This document shows positions 1-7,372 of a stretch of DNA of 16,117 nt, piece after piece; positions within the stretch are counted from its first letter, which is position 1; each line of letters begins with the position of its first letter. The stretch is from Candidatus Pacebacteria bacterium UBA6188 (GTDB taxonomy: Bacteria; Patescibacteriota; Microgenomatia; UBA1400; PJMF01): assembly GCA_002422765.1 (NCBI GenBank), contig DITI01000038.1, positions 3,999 to 20,115 on the forward strand, given 5' to 3'. Both the position numbers and the translations under genes were made by a program. The notes beneath the pieces are model-generated. The model saw only the letters and a program-made list of their open reading frames with translations. It ran no database searches and had not been told where the DNA came from.

Positions 1-1418
1 CCCCAATAGCGATTGCGTGAAATCGCCCAATCACGAGCACCTTCTAGCCATTTGCCAAAGCGTCCATGCTTGATGTGATCTGGTTGCCAGTTGATTTTCT
101 CGTTATTACTCAGCAATTGCTCTTTAAAAGAACTAACTTTCACGTACCAGCTGTCAGTGGCGTAGTTGAGGAGAGGAGTATCACAACGCCAACAATGTGG
201 ATAACTGTGTTCGATTTTTTTCTTGGCGAAAAGGGTTCCTCGAGCCGCTAAATATTTAATAATTTCAATGTCAGTGGCCTGAGGATTGTCTTTTGGTTTA
301 ACTTCCATTCCGGCAAAGTCAGTAACCTCTGCACTAAAACGCCCGTCCATGCCAACGTGTTGCAATAATTCAATTCCTTCAGCTTGACCAGTTTTATAAT
401 CATCCTCACCAAAAGCTGGAGCGATATGCACAATTCCAGTTCCTTCTTCCGTACTCACAAAATCGCCAGCGACCACTCGAAAAGCCTTGGCCCAAGTAGC
501 AAAATAGGGGAAAATTGGAGCATAAGTCAAACCTAGCAAATCTTCACCCTGCACAGACTCCAGCACCAACTCAAAATCTTTATCAGCAATAATTTCAGCC
601 AAACGAGTTTTGGCTACAAGTAACAAACCTTCTTCACCAACAATTTTAACCACCACATATTCTAATTTGGCACCTACAGCCAATAGAACATTGCCTGGCA
701 AAGTCCAAGGAGTAGTTGTCCAAGCCACAGCGTAAATTTTCTCACTAGTTTCGATCTTCAGTTTCTCTGCTGCGCCTTGTAGCTCAAATTTGGCAAAAAC
801 TGAGATGTCTTTAACATCTTTATAGCCCTGAGTCACTTCGAAATTAGATAAAGGCGTACCGCAACGAGGACAGATGTGCATTGATTTATGACTTTTATAA
901 ATTAAGCCTTTGTCCCAAAGTTGACGAAACACCCACCAGACAGTTTCCATGAAATCTTTGTCCATGGTCTTATAAGCATGATCCATGTCGATCCAGCGCC
1001 CAATGCGACGAATAGTGCTTTTCCATTCCTGTGCATAGGTTAAAACTGTTTGACGACAAGCTTCATTGAATTTGTCGACACCATAGCTCTCAATGTCTTT
1101 CTTACTATCAAGCTTGAGCTCTTTTTCAATAATATTCTCAACTGGCAGACCATGACAATCCCAACCCCAAACGCGGCGCACGCGCTTGCCTTTCATAGTT
1201 TGATAACGAGGAATCAAATCCTTAATAATCGATTGCATGAGGTGACCATAGTGAGGTAAACCGGTAGCAAAAGGTGGGCCATCATAAAAAGAAAAGGAAT
1301 TTTCTTCACTTCTTTGTTCTACTGATTTTTGAAAAGTTTGATCTTTGTCCCAAAAATTTAGAATTTCTTGTTCTAAGACTGGAAAGTCTGGTGTTTGTTT
1401 AAAATCTTTGATTTTCAT
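1..1418 (-). CDS. ileS: Isoleucyl-tRNA synthetase, type 2 (IleRS2), N-terminal part, cut by window edge
   Basis: Attaches isoleucine to tRNA-Ile in the cytoplasm. About 472 codons are visible, and the gene continues beyond position 1. The ATG at 1418 follows an AAGGA ribosome binding site. The class I HIGH motif is HYGH, within DGPPFATGLPHYGH, followed by GWDCHGLPVE. Further in come a CPRCGTPLSNFEV zinc-type motif, the editing-domain signature WTTTPWTLPGN, the segment SYPHCWRCDTPL, and finally SRNRYWG at the edge. FATGLPHYGH and GWDCHGLPVE are typical of the eukaryote/archaea-like IleRS2 clade; bacterial IleRS1 usually has YANGDIHIGH and GWDCHGLPIE. IleRS2 enzymes are known to resist mupirocin, so resistance is inferred here. 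The gene has its own promoter and a T-box leader just after ftsZ. I see no frameshift in the segments I translated. ValRS is unlikely given the HYGH context and the Ile T-box specifier. Confidence 0.96.
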   Translation of the reverse strand, partial: MKIKDFKQTPDFPVLEQEILNFWDKDQTFQKSVEQRSEENSFSFYDGPPFATGLPHYGHLMQSIIKDLIPRYQTMKGKRVRRVWGWDCHGLPVENIIEKELKLDSKKDIESYGVDKFNEACRQTVLTYAQEWKSTIRRIGRWIDMDHAYKTMDKDFMETVWWVFRQLWDKGLIYKSHKSMHICPRCGTPLSNFEVTQGYKDVKDISVFAKFELQGAAEKLKIETSEKIYAVAWTTTPWTLPGNVLLAVGAKLEYVVVKIVGEEGLLLVAKTRLAEIIADKDFELVLESVQGEDLLGLTYAPIFPYFATWAKAFRVVAGDFVSTEEGTGIVHIAPAFGEDDYKTGQAEGIELLQHVGMDGRFSAEVTDFAGMEVKPKDNPQATDIEIIKYLAARGTLFAKKKIEHSYPHCWRCDTPLLNYATDSWYVKVSSFKEQLLSNNEKINWQPDHIKHGRFGKWLEGARDWAISRNRYW

Positions 1419-1431
1419 TGTTGTGTCCTTA

Positions 1432-1526
1432 TAAGTTAACAATCTTTGTCTCATTCAGTGATTCGCGTTTAAATAAAAACTACCCATTTATGCTCTTGCC
1501 ACGCGACTTCAATGGACTTCATTAAA
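1432..1526. repeat. Dispersed intergenic repeat, copy A (in the ileS 5' UTR)
   Basis: This stretch between the T-box terminator and the ileS start matches, with gaps, the stretch at 9811-9907 in the opposite window orientation. Shared exact blocks, read in the ileS direction, are GTCCATTGAAG, CATAAAT and AAGATTGTTAACTTA. Between the last two lies a similar block reading TCACTGAATGAGA here and TCACCGAGTGAGA in the other copy. Identity looks like roughly two thirds by eye. The order and spacing of the blocks are kept, so chance similarity is unlikely. No protein is encoded. The function is unknown. Confidence 0.65.
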
Positions 1527-1566
1527 AAACAAAAAAGCCCACTCAAAAACATAATTTTGAGCAGGC
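1524..1566 (-). terminator. Rho-independent terminator of the ileS T-box leader
   Basis: On the minus strand a 12-bp stem (1566-1555 with 1548-1537, two G-U pairs, 6-nt loop) is followed by six T, one G and six T. The 5' arm starts with GCCUGC, which is also the 3' strand of the proposed T-box antiterminator (1566-1561). The two structures therefore exclude each other. It would also stop transcripts coming out of ftsZ. Confidence 0.85.
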
Positions 1567-1733
1567 TTATCTTATTTAAGATAAAGGTACCAGCCGCTTC
1601 TCTGAGACTAATGTCTCTACTTGATTAATAGCGATTACGGGCTAACCCGGCTTGTTCTAATCAATTTTGCTAAGCAAAAAATTTCTTCAAGCACCTCGCC
1701 ATTGATAGTGGCTCGATAGGTTTTAACTAAACT
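1561..1733 (-). promoter_or_regulatory. T-box riboswitch leader upstream of ileS (Ile specifier, short Stem I)
   Basis: Read on the minus strand. A short hairpin (ACCT 1721-1718 with AGGT 1696-1693; GCCA 1712-1709 with TGGC 1701-1698) has the loop CTATCAA, which contains the Ile codon ATC followed by A. Next come a TTTTGC/GCAAAA hairpin (1679-1665), a region with a CGGG/CCCG hairpin inside TTGATTA/TAATCAA (1664-1621), and a GAGAC/GTCTC hairpin in the Stem III position (1617-1604). The T-box core follows: GCGGC (1597-1593), bulge UGGUACC (1592-1586), an 8-bp A2 helix (1584-1567) and GCCUGC (1566-1561). The bulge UGGU can pair with the ACCA 3' end of uncharged tRNA-Ile, which would hold the antiterminator and release ileS expression. 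The T-box core is known biology. The Stem I assignment is inferred. Confidence 0.82.
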
Positions 1734-1739
1734 AAGGAA

Positions 1740-1766
1740 ATTATAGCACAATTATCTATCTCTCAA
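1740..1766 (-). promoter_or_regulatory. Promoter for the ileS leader, overlapping the ftsZ 3' end
   Basis: A perfect -10 TATAAT (1745-1740) is preceded by TGC, giving an extended -10. A -35-like TTGAGA lies at 1766-1761 with a short 15-bp spacer. The expected start near 1733 places the first T-box hairpin about 12 nt into the transcript. The -35 lies inside the last codons of ftsZ. Confidence 0.7.
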
Positions 1767-3056
1767 AAAAGCAGGCACATCAAACTCAGCGAATTCGTCA
1801 TCACTCTCAATGTCTTCTTTTTTGTCACTCTGATCATCACGCTTCTTCTCATCTTTTTTGCGTAAATTAAAAAGAGCAGAGCGCACAAAAGGATTGTGAC
1901 TTTCTGTTAGCTCCTCTTCTTTTTTGGGTTTGCTAGTTACAATTTGTGGCTGAGTAAAACCACTCGGAGCGCGGTCAATCTTCTCTTCTTCAACTTCCAA
2001 CTCTTCTTGCTTCTTGTAAGTAGCGGTTGGACCAGTCATTTTACGTCTAGATTCACGACCGTAGGCTCCAAACATCGCTCTTGGACCAGAGCCGGTGTAA
2101 TTATCACCAAAACCAGTAGCAATAACACTAATCTTAATCTTGGAACCCATGTTTTCATCGATGGTGGCTCCAAAAATAATGTTAGCATCTGGATCAGCAC
2201 TATCAGCAATCACCGCGGAGGCATCAGAGACTTCGCTCATGCCCATATCTGGACCACCGGTAATATTATAGAGAATACCCTTGGCACCATCGATGGAGAC
2301 CTCCAAAAGTGGGGAAGAAACAGCCATGCGAGCAGCTACAACTGCGCGATCTTCTCCTGAAGCCTCGCCAATACCCATTAGGGCAGAGCCGGAATCAATC
2401 ATGATTGTTTTCACATCAGCAAAATCAACATTAATCATGCCTGGTACGGTAATTAGATCGGAAATACCTTTGACTCCCTGACCCAGAACATTGTCAGCCA
2501 AACGGAAAGCATCGATAAAAGTCATTTTCTTATCAACAACTTCGAGCAAGCGTTGGTTAGGAATCACAATTAAAGTATCAACGGTATCGCCCAAAGCCTC
2601 AATGCCTTCATCAGCAGTTTGCATGCGACGAATACCTTCAAAAGCAAAGGGTTTGGTCACCACCGCCACAGTCAAAGCACCAGCTTCCTTGGCGATTTCC
2701 GCGATAATGGGGGCTGCACCAGTTCCAGTGCCACCACCCATGCCAGCGGTAATAAAAACCATATCAGTATCAAATAATAGATCCTTGAGTTTTTCACGAC
2801 TTTCTTCGGCTGCTGTACGACCTACTTCCGGATCAGCTCCAGCACCTAGACCTCTGGTGAAGTTGGTACCAATTTGCATTTTGGTCTCAGCTTTAGACAC
2901 CAAAAGAGCTTGCGCATCGGTATTGACGGCAATGAATTCCACTCCGCTAATTTGCTTGGATAAAACCATCGAGTTGACAGCATTGCTGCCACCACCACCC
3001 ACGCCAATCACTTTGATTTTGGCAAAAGTAGTATTTGAAGGTTTAACTAATCCCAT
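1752..3056 (-). CDS. ftsZ: Cell division protein FtsZ (434 aa)
   Basis: Tubulin-like GTPase that polymerises into the cytokinetic Z-ring under the membrane. Seen: the nucleotide-binding N-terminus [11 protein letters not shown] (residues 18-28), the tubulin signature GGGTGTG (107-113), the T7 synergy loop NVDFADV that completes the neighbouring subunit's active site, a charged variable linker (about 320-420) and the conserved C-terminal peptide [10 protein letters not shown] that binds FtsA. It is slightly longer than usual because of the linker. The ATG at 3056 has AGGA 9 nt upstream. It lies 45 bp after ftsA, with its own promoter in and before that gap, and is the last division gene before ileS. 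No key residue is missing. Confidence 0.99.
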   Translation of the reverse strand: MGLVKPSNTTFAKIKVIGVGGGGSNAVNSMVLSKQISGVEFIAVNTDAQALLVSKAETKMQIGTNFTRGLGAGADPEVGRTAAEESREKLKDLLFDTDMVFITAGMGGGTGTGAAPIIAEIAKEAGALTVAVVTKPFAFEGIRRMQTADEGIEALGDTVDTLIVIPNQRLLEVVDKKMTFIDAFRLADNVLGQGVKGISDLITVPGMINVDFADVKTIMIDSGSALMGIGEASGEDRAVVAARMAVSSPLLEVSIDGAKGILYNITGGPDMGMSEVSDASAVIADSADPDANIIFGATIDENMGSKIKISVIATGFGDNYTGSGPRAMFGAYGRESRRKMTGPTATYKKQEELEVEEEKIDRAPSGFTQPQIVTSKPKKEEELTESHNPFVRSALFNLRKKDEKKRDDQSDKKEDIESDDEFAEFDVPAFLRDR

Positions 3057-3076
3057 ATGGGTTCCTAATTACACTT

Positions 3077-3105
3077 TTTATATCAAACTATTACATATAA
3101 ATCAA
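3077..3105 (-). promoter_or_regulatory. Promoter of ftsZ
   Basis: TTGATT (3105-3100) and TATAAA (3082-3077) are separated by exactly 17 bp. The expected start near 3070 would give a leader of about 14 nt that carries the AGGA ribosome binding site. The -35 overlaps the ftsA stop codon, so ftsZ could be expressed above the level of the upstream operon. Confidence 0.55.
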
Positions 3106-4412
3106 GGCAAGATTGATTTACTAGCTTTTTTGATTTTTTCGATTAAATTCTTTAATAAATCTTTGGGTAAAATACTTTGCCAATTAAATTCTTCACTCAC
3201 AATGGTCACGTTCCCTTGAGATAGAGCATATTCCAACAAACCTACCGCCACTGTAAAATTAGGTTTTTTGATGTCTTCAGTCAAACCCTCAATTTCTTCA
3301 GGATGAGCTAGTCTCACTGGCAAATTGCTAACTTTCTTGGCTACCTCAGTGACAGAAGCGGTCATTGCGCCACCACCAGTCAGAACCAAACCGGCTGGAA
3401 TTTTGTTACCAGACAGAAGATCTGCCTTATCTAATTCTTGCATAACCAATTTAAAGATTTCTCTAACTCGAGGCTCCATAATGCCGCCAATCAAGGTTTT
3501 TTTGGACAAAAAATCATTATGAGTAATGCCAACTTTTTCTGGATCAATGACATCAAGTTTCTTTTTCCTCTTGGTGAAATCAACTTTTGATTCCCCTGGA
3601 TGCGGTCTTAAATCATCATCGGCATTATCAGTCAAATAAAGCTTGAGTTTTTCTGCGTCATCCATGGGAATGCGACAACCAAGAGCAATATCTTGAGTGA
3701 TATGTTTGGCTCCAATGGGTAAAACTGCTGAAAACTCTAGAGTACCTTCGACATAAGCAAGCACGCTGGTGGTGCCAGCTCCAATGTCAACCAGAACTGC
3801 TCCCAACTCTTTTTCAGTTTCAGTTAAAGCTACCCGAGAAGCGGCAAGAGCGGAAAAAACAAAAGCGTCAACCTTGACCCCCATGTCACCAATACATTTT
3901 TCTAGATTGCGCATGGCAGTACTCAAACCAGTGATGATGTGAGCCTCAGCTTCCAAACGCACTCCGGTCATGCCAATTGGATCTTTAACTCCATCCTGAG
4001 AATCAACTTTAAAATCTTTGGGAATAACATGGATAATTTCTCGATCAGCTGGCATTGAAACTGCTCTAGCAGCCTCAATCACGCGGTCAACGTCGCTACG
4101 CACAATTTCTTGATCGCTGGAAGCCACTGCCACTACACCCTTGGAATTCTTGTATTTGATGTGTACTCCAGAAATGGAAACAATGGCGCTTTTGACACTC
4201 AAGCCAGCCATCCGCTCCGCAGCGTCTAAACCCTGACTAACAGTGTTTAAAACTTGTTCCAAATCAATAATCATGCTTCGCTTCATGCCTCTGGAAGAAA
4301 CCACTGAAAAACCTAAAACTTGCAATCTTTTGGCTTCAGTTACCCTAGAAATCAAGGTCGTACACTTGTCACTGCCTAAATCAATCGCAGCAATTATTTG
4401 TTCTTTACTCAT
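3102..4412 (-). CDS. ftsA: Cell division protein FtsA (436 aa)
   Basis: Actin-like ATPase that anchors FtsZ filaments to the membrane and recruits later divisome proteins. Seen: phosphate-1 motif AIDLGSDKCTTLI near the N-terminus, the FtsA-specific 1C region after it, phosphate-2 motif GAVLVDIGAGTTSVL mid-protein, and adenosine motif LVLTGGGAM in the last quarter. The C-terminus LPKDLLKNLIEKIKK is amphipathic and suits membrane anchoring. I chose the ATG at 4412; an in-frame TTG at 4421 would add three residues but sits at the predicted transcription start. There is no good Shine-Dalgarno site. Its own promoter lies in the gap after the ftsQ-like gene. The stop is TGA, 45 bp before ftsZ. MreB is excluded by the 1C region and the neighbours. 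Confidence 0.97.
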   Translation of the reverse strand: MSKEQIIAAIDLGSDKCTTLISRVTEAKRLQVLGFSVVSSRGMKRSMIIDLEQVLNTVSQGLDAAERMAGLSVKSAIVSISGVHIKYKNSKGVVAVASSDQEIVRSDVDRVIEAARAVSMPADREIIHVIPKDFKVDSQDGVKDPIGMTGVRLEAEAHIITGLSTAMRNLEKCIGDMGVKVDAFVFSALAASRVALTETEKELGAVLVDIGAGTTSVLAYVEGTLEFSAVLPIGAKHITQDIALGCRIPMDDAEKLKLYLTDNADDDLRPHPGESKVDFTKRKKKLDVIDPEKVGITHNDFLSKKTLIGGIMEPRVREIFKLVMQELDKADLLSGNKIPAGLVLTGGGAMTASVTEVAKKVSNLPVRLAHPEEIEGLTEDIKKPNFTVAVGLLEYALSQGNVTIVSEEFNWQSILPKDLLKNLIEKIKKASKSILP

Positions 4413-4427
4413 ATGTTTCAATCATAG

Positions 4428-4456
4428 ACTATACAAAATTTTAAGAGTAATGTCTA
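4428..4456 (-). promoter_or_regulatory. Promoter of ftsA
   Basis: TAGACA (4456-4451, 5 of 6 to consensus) and TATAGT (4433-4428, 5 of 6) are separated by 17 bp. The predicted start near 4421 leaves only about 9 nt before the ATG, with no ribosome binding site, so the ftsA transcript from here would be nearly leaderless. Confidence 0.6.
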
Positions 4457-4464
4457 TTGCGCAA

Positions 4465-5157
4465 CTAGAAGTCCTTGAGCACCGGCAAATTAAAACGCAT
4501 ATCAAGTAAGTTCTTGCTTGGCAATAGAATTCGACTCTCTTCTTGCTTCAAAATTACAGCCAAACGCTCGATCTGGTAAGCAAAGTCTTTTTGGTCATCT
4601 AAAAGCACTTCTATTTCCGGCAAAAATAAGTGAATTTCTTGATCATTTTGCCAAACAATTTGCTCTGGCACAAGCTGCTGTTGATTTAGAGCTAAGGCTA
4701 AGGTCAAAAATTTGTGGTGATAGACTTCGTCTAAATAAGCCCCGTCCAAGGACAATTCGCCCATAAATTCTATGCTTGGCAAAACTAAACTGGCTTGATC
4801 ATTTTTTAGCTTATTGTTTTGATTGAGCAAATATCTTTCTTGACCGATGATTAGACGATAATCTGGTAACTTAGCCATCAGCAAAAGATCAGCTTCTCCA
4901 GACAAAGATTTTTTAATCTCAGCATACTGGTAAACTTGGCTGTAGTTTTGATCAGCCAATAAGCTGTCCCAAAAGGGATCATTTTCTAAATCTGTAAAAA
5001 ACAAAGACTTGCCTCTGAAGTGCTGATTAATTTGCTCACAAACTCCAGCTTCTAAAGCTACCTGCGTCACAGTGCAATTAATTTTTTTAAAAACAAAAAT
5101 GGAATTTAATAGTAAAGTAAAAACTAAGCCAAAAACAAAAAAGGGCAAAATTTTCAC
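4465..5157 (-). CDS. ftsQ: FtsQ-like division protein (230 aa, divergent)
   Basis: Probable bitopic divisome protein linking cytoplasmic FtsA/FtsZ to periplasmic wall synthesis. Seen: one N-terminal membrane segment (about residues 4-22) after a very short cytoplasmic end, then an extracellular domain of about 205 residues. The end, LLDMRFNLPVL, resembles the LDLRF..V strand that closes the FtsQ beta domain. The POTRA part is too divergent to recognise by eye. The assignment rests mainly on membrane topology and on the position between murG and ftsA, where ftsQ lies in classic dcw clusters. The GTG start overlaps the murG stop in GTGA, which suggests translational coupling. The cytoplasmic tail is much shorter than in E. 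coli FtsQ. DivIB-type naming would be equally acceptable. Confidence 0.7.
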   Translation of the reverse strand: MKILPFFVFGLVFTLLLNSIFVFKKINCTVTQVALEAGVCEQINQHFRGKSLFFTDLENDPFWDSLLADQNYSQVYQYAEIKKSLSGEADLLLMAKLPDYRLIIGQERYLLNQNNKLKNDQASLVLPSIEFMGELSLDGAYLDEVYHHKFLTLALALNQQQLVPEQIVWQNDQEIHLFLPEIEVLLDDQKDFAYQIERLAVILKQEESRILLPSKNLLDMRFNLPVLKDF

Positions 5158-6284
5158 AAGCTGTTTTTTTCCTTATAAGTCAGATCTAAAAGCTGATAGA
5201 GTTTGGCGCAAGCTTGGTTGTAGTTATTATTTTTGGCCAAACTAGCACGCATTTCTCGATAATTTTTTTCTAAATGTTCTACGCTATCCAAAAAGGTCAC
5301 ATCGTCCAAATGCTCTTGCTTTAAAACTAAAGCTCCATTGATTTTCTGCATCAATAAAGCATTAGCCATCTGCTCATCTTGGTAAGTCTTGGGTAGAGGA
5401 ATTAAAATTGCTGGCAAAGGAGCAAGAGATAATTCTAGAACAGCATTGGCTCCTGATCTGGAAATAGCAAATTTGGCGTGCTGATAAATCCAAAACAAAT
5501 CCTCTTCCTCAATCCATTCTTTGATGAAATATTTATCCTGCAAGTCTTTAGGTAGTTGTTGTCGAATTTTACTAAGTTGTGACAGAGAATCTTTTAATTT
5601 ATTGGCTCGACCACATTGATGAATTAGGGTGTAGTTTTCCAACAATTTTTTTAAGTTTGCTCTAATCAAATCATTGATGATGAAAGAACCTTGATTGCCA
5701 CCCATAACGAGGAGAAGGTTTTTAGCTTCTTTCGGTAGCCAAGCTGGCCTTTGCAAATCTTTAGCAAAAAGCCTCTGTCTCACTGGGTTACCTGTCAAAA
5801 CAGCATCTTTTCTTTTGAGATATTGATTGGTTTCTTGATAAGAAATAGCTACTTGATCAGCTAAAGTTGCGATAAACTGATTGGCTTTGCCCATGACCAC
5901 TGTCTGTTCGTGAGTGATTAGAGCAATGTTTAAGCTCTTAGCAGCGAGAGCAAATGGCACCGCTAAATAAGAACCAAAGGATAAGAAAAGATCAATTTTT
6001 TCTGCCTGTAGAATTTTCCTAGCGGCTTGCACAGTCTTGGGAAAAGTCAAAAAATTAGCCACTTGATTTAAGAAAGAATGATTGACAAATTTAACAGCAG
6101 TAAAAGGAATAAATTTAATTCGTCTTTTTTCCACCTCTGCTTTTTCTACAGATTTTTGGTTGAGTTTCTCTTGGCTATAAAGACGACCCACAAAAACCAA
6201 TTCGTGCTCTGGATGATTGGCTTGAATAAAATCAATCATGGCCAAAGCAGGAGTTAGATGGGCGCCACTCATTAGAATTCTCAT
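5154..6284 (-). CDS. murG: MurG, lipid II-forming GlcNAc transferase (376 aa)
   Basis: Transfers GlcNAc from UDP-GlcNAc onto lipid I at the inner membrane face to make lipid II. It is a GT28-family GT-B fold of typical length. Seen: N-terminal MRILMSGAHLTPALAM, where the family usually has GGTGGHxxPALA; mid-protein VMGGNQGS, the start of the C-terminal Rossmann domain; and the donor-binding region SRSGANAVLELSLAPLPAIL followed by YQDEQMANA (usually HQxxNA). The family is clear, but the first glycine loop is shortened and the HQ histidine is replaced. The ATG at 6284 lies 5 bp after ftsW, without a clear ribosome binding site. The TGA stop overlaps the next gene by 4 bp. Part of the mraY-ftsW-murG-ftsQ block. 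Confidence 0.94.
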   Translation of the reverse strand: MRILMSGAHLTPALAMIDFIQANHPEHELVFVGRLYSQEKLNQKSVEKAEVEKRRIKFIPFTAVKFVNHSFLNQVANFLTFPKTVQAARKILQAEKIDLFLSFGSYLAVPFALAAKSLNIALITHEQTVVMGKANQFIATLADQVAISYQETNQYLKRKDAVLTGNPVRQRLFAKDLQRPAWLPKEAKNLLLVMGGNQGSFIINDLIRANLKKLLENYTLIHQCGRANKLKDSLSQLSKIRQQLPKDLQDKYFIKEWIEEEDLFWIYQHAKFAISRSGANAVLELSLAPLPAILIPLPKTYQDEQMANALLMQKINGALVLKQEHLDDVTFLDSVEHLEKNYREMRASLAKNNNYNQACAKLYQLLDLTYKEKNSL

Positions 6285-6289
6285 ATTAT

Positions 6290-7363
6290 TTATTTTTTAA
6301 TCTTAGCATGAGAAGCGATCGAGAGTAAAACACCACTTGCGACGAAAGCCATCAATAAAGAAGAGCCTCCCTGAGAAAAAAACGGCAAAGGCATGCCACT
6401 GAGGGGTAAAAGCACTACTACGGCGGAGAGATTAAATAAAATTTGTACAGCCAACCAAGCTAAAATACCGTAATAAAGAAGATACTCGTAGTTGCTTAAG
6501 TTTTTATGTCTAACCATGGCGTTGGCCAAAACAAAATAAAGCACAAATAATAAAATAATTAAGGAAGCACCCAAGAAACCAACTTCCTCAGCAACAATGG
6601 CAAAAATGGAATCACTACTTGCCTCCGGAACATAAGAATATTTTTGTTGAGAATTGCCAATGCCACGACCAAACCAAGAACCTCCACCCAAGGCAAGGGT
6701 AATCTGACGAACATGATAAGACTCGCTTAAAGTGTTTTGCTCTGGATTTAGAAAAGTCATCAGTCGGTCACGACGATAAGGACTAAGTAAAACCACCAGT
6801 AAAGCCAAGAAAAAACCGCCGCCTAAAAGAAGCGATAATAACTTCACTTCTCCTCCAGCCAAAAAATAAATGATGATGCTACTTGCCGCAATGATCATTA
6901 ATGAGCCAAAGTCAGGTTGCAGCAAAATCAAAATAGCTGGCCAAAGTAAAAAAAACAAAAAGCTCTTTAAGTCCATTTTCTTGGACAGCAAATAAGCGTA
7001 AAAATTGATTAGAACAAATTTGAAAAGTTCCACTGTCTGCAAAGTTCCAAAAGGCAAAGCAATCCAGCGCCTAGCCCCATTCAGCTTCAAACCTATACCT
7101 GGTATTAAAGTTAGCACCAATAATAAAATAGCTAAAACATAAAAATGCAAAGCATATTTTTCAAAAAAACTCACTTTAATTTTGCTAACTAAAAGTAAAG
7201 TGAAAAAAGATAAGAGCAACCAAACTGCCTGTTGTCTAAAAAAATAATACTGATGACCAAAAAGCTTAAAGCTTTCAACTGTAGAAGCTTCAAAAACAAA
7301 AAATAAACCAGTTAGAGAAAGTAAAGCAATCAATCCTAAAAAAAACTTGGCAGATGATGACAT
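6290..7363 (-). CDS. ftsW: FtsW, SEDS peptidoglycan glycosyltransferase (357 aa)
   Basis: Polytopic SEDS protein that polymerises lipid II at the septum together with a class B PBP (not in this window). Seen: about ten hydrophobic segments, an early VFEASTVESF region matching the SAS motif of the family, the large-loop signature GGGSWFGRGIGNSQQK followed by VPEASSDSIFAIVAEEVGFLG (contains the conserved catalytic-loop Asp of SDSIFA), and the last-helix motif PLPFFSQGGSSLL. RodA and SpoVE share this fold; the FtsW call rests on the location between mraY and murG. It lies 9 bp after mraY and 5 bp before murG, with no clear Shine-Dalgarno at the ATG. No residue loss is apparent. Confidence 0.93.
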   Translation of the reverse strand: MSSSAKFFLGLIALLSLTGLFFVFEASTVESFKLFGHQYYFFRQQAVWLLLSFFTLLLVSKIKVSFFEKYALHFYVLAILLLVLTLIPGIGLKLNGARRWIALPFGTLQTVELFKFVLINFYAYLLSKKMDLKSFLFFLLWPAILILLQPDFGSLMIIAASSIIIYFLAGGEVKLLSLLLGGGFFLALLVVLLSPYRRDRLMTFLNPEQNTLSESYHVRQITLALGGGSWFGRGIGNSQQKYSYVPEASSDSIFAIVAEEVGFLGASLIILLFVLYFVLANAMVRHKNLSNYEYLLYYGILAWLAVQILFNLSAVVVLLPLSGMPLPFFSQGGSSLLMAFVASGVLLSIASHAKIKK

Positions 7364-7372
7364 TGATTTAAT

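Noticed and set aside
2491..3219. 242-codon open frame on the plus strand
   Set aside because: It is antisense to ftsZ and the end of ftsA, has no family resemblance, and mirrors the codon pattern of the real genes.
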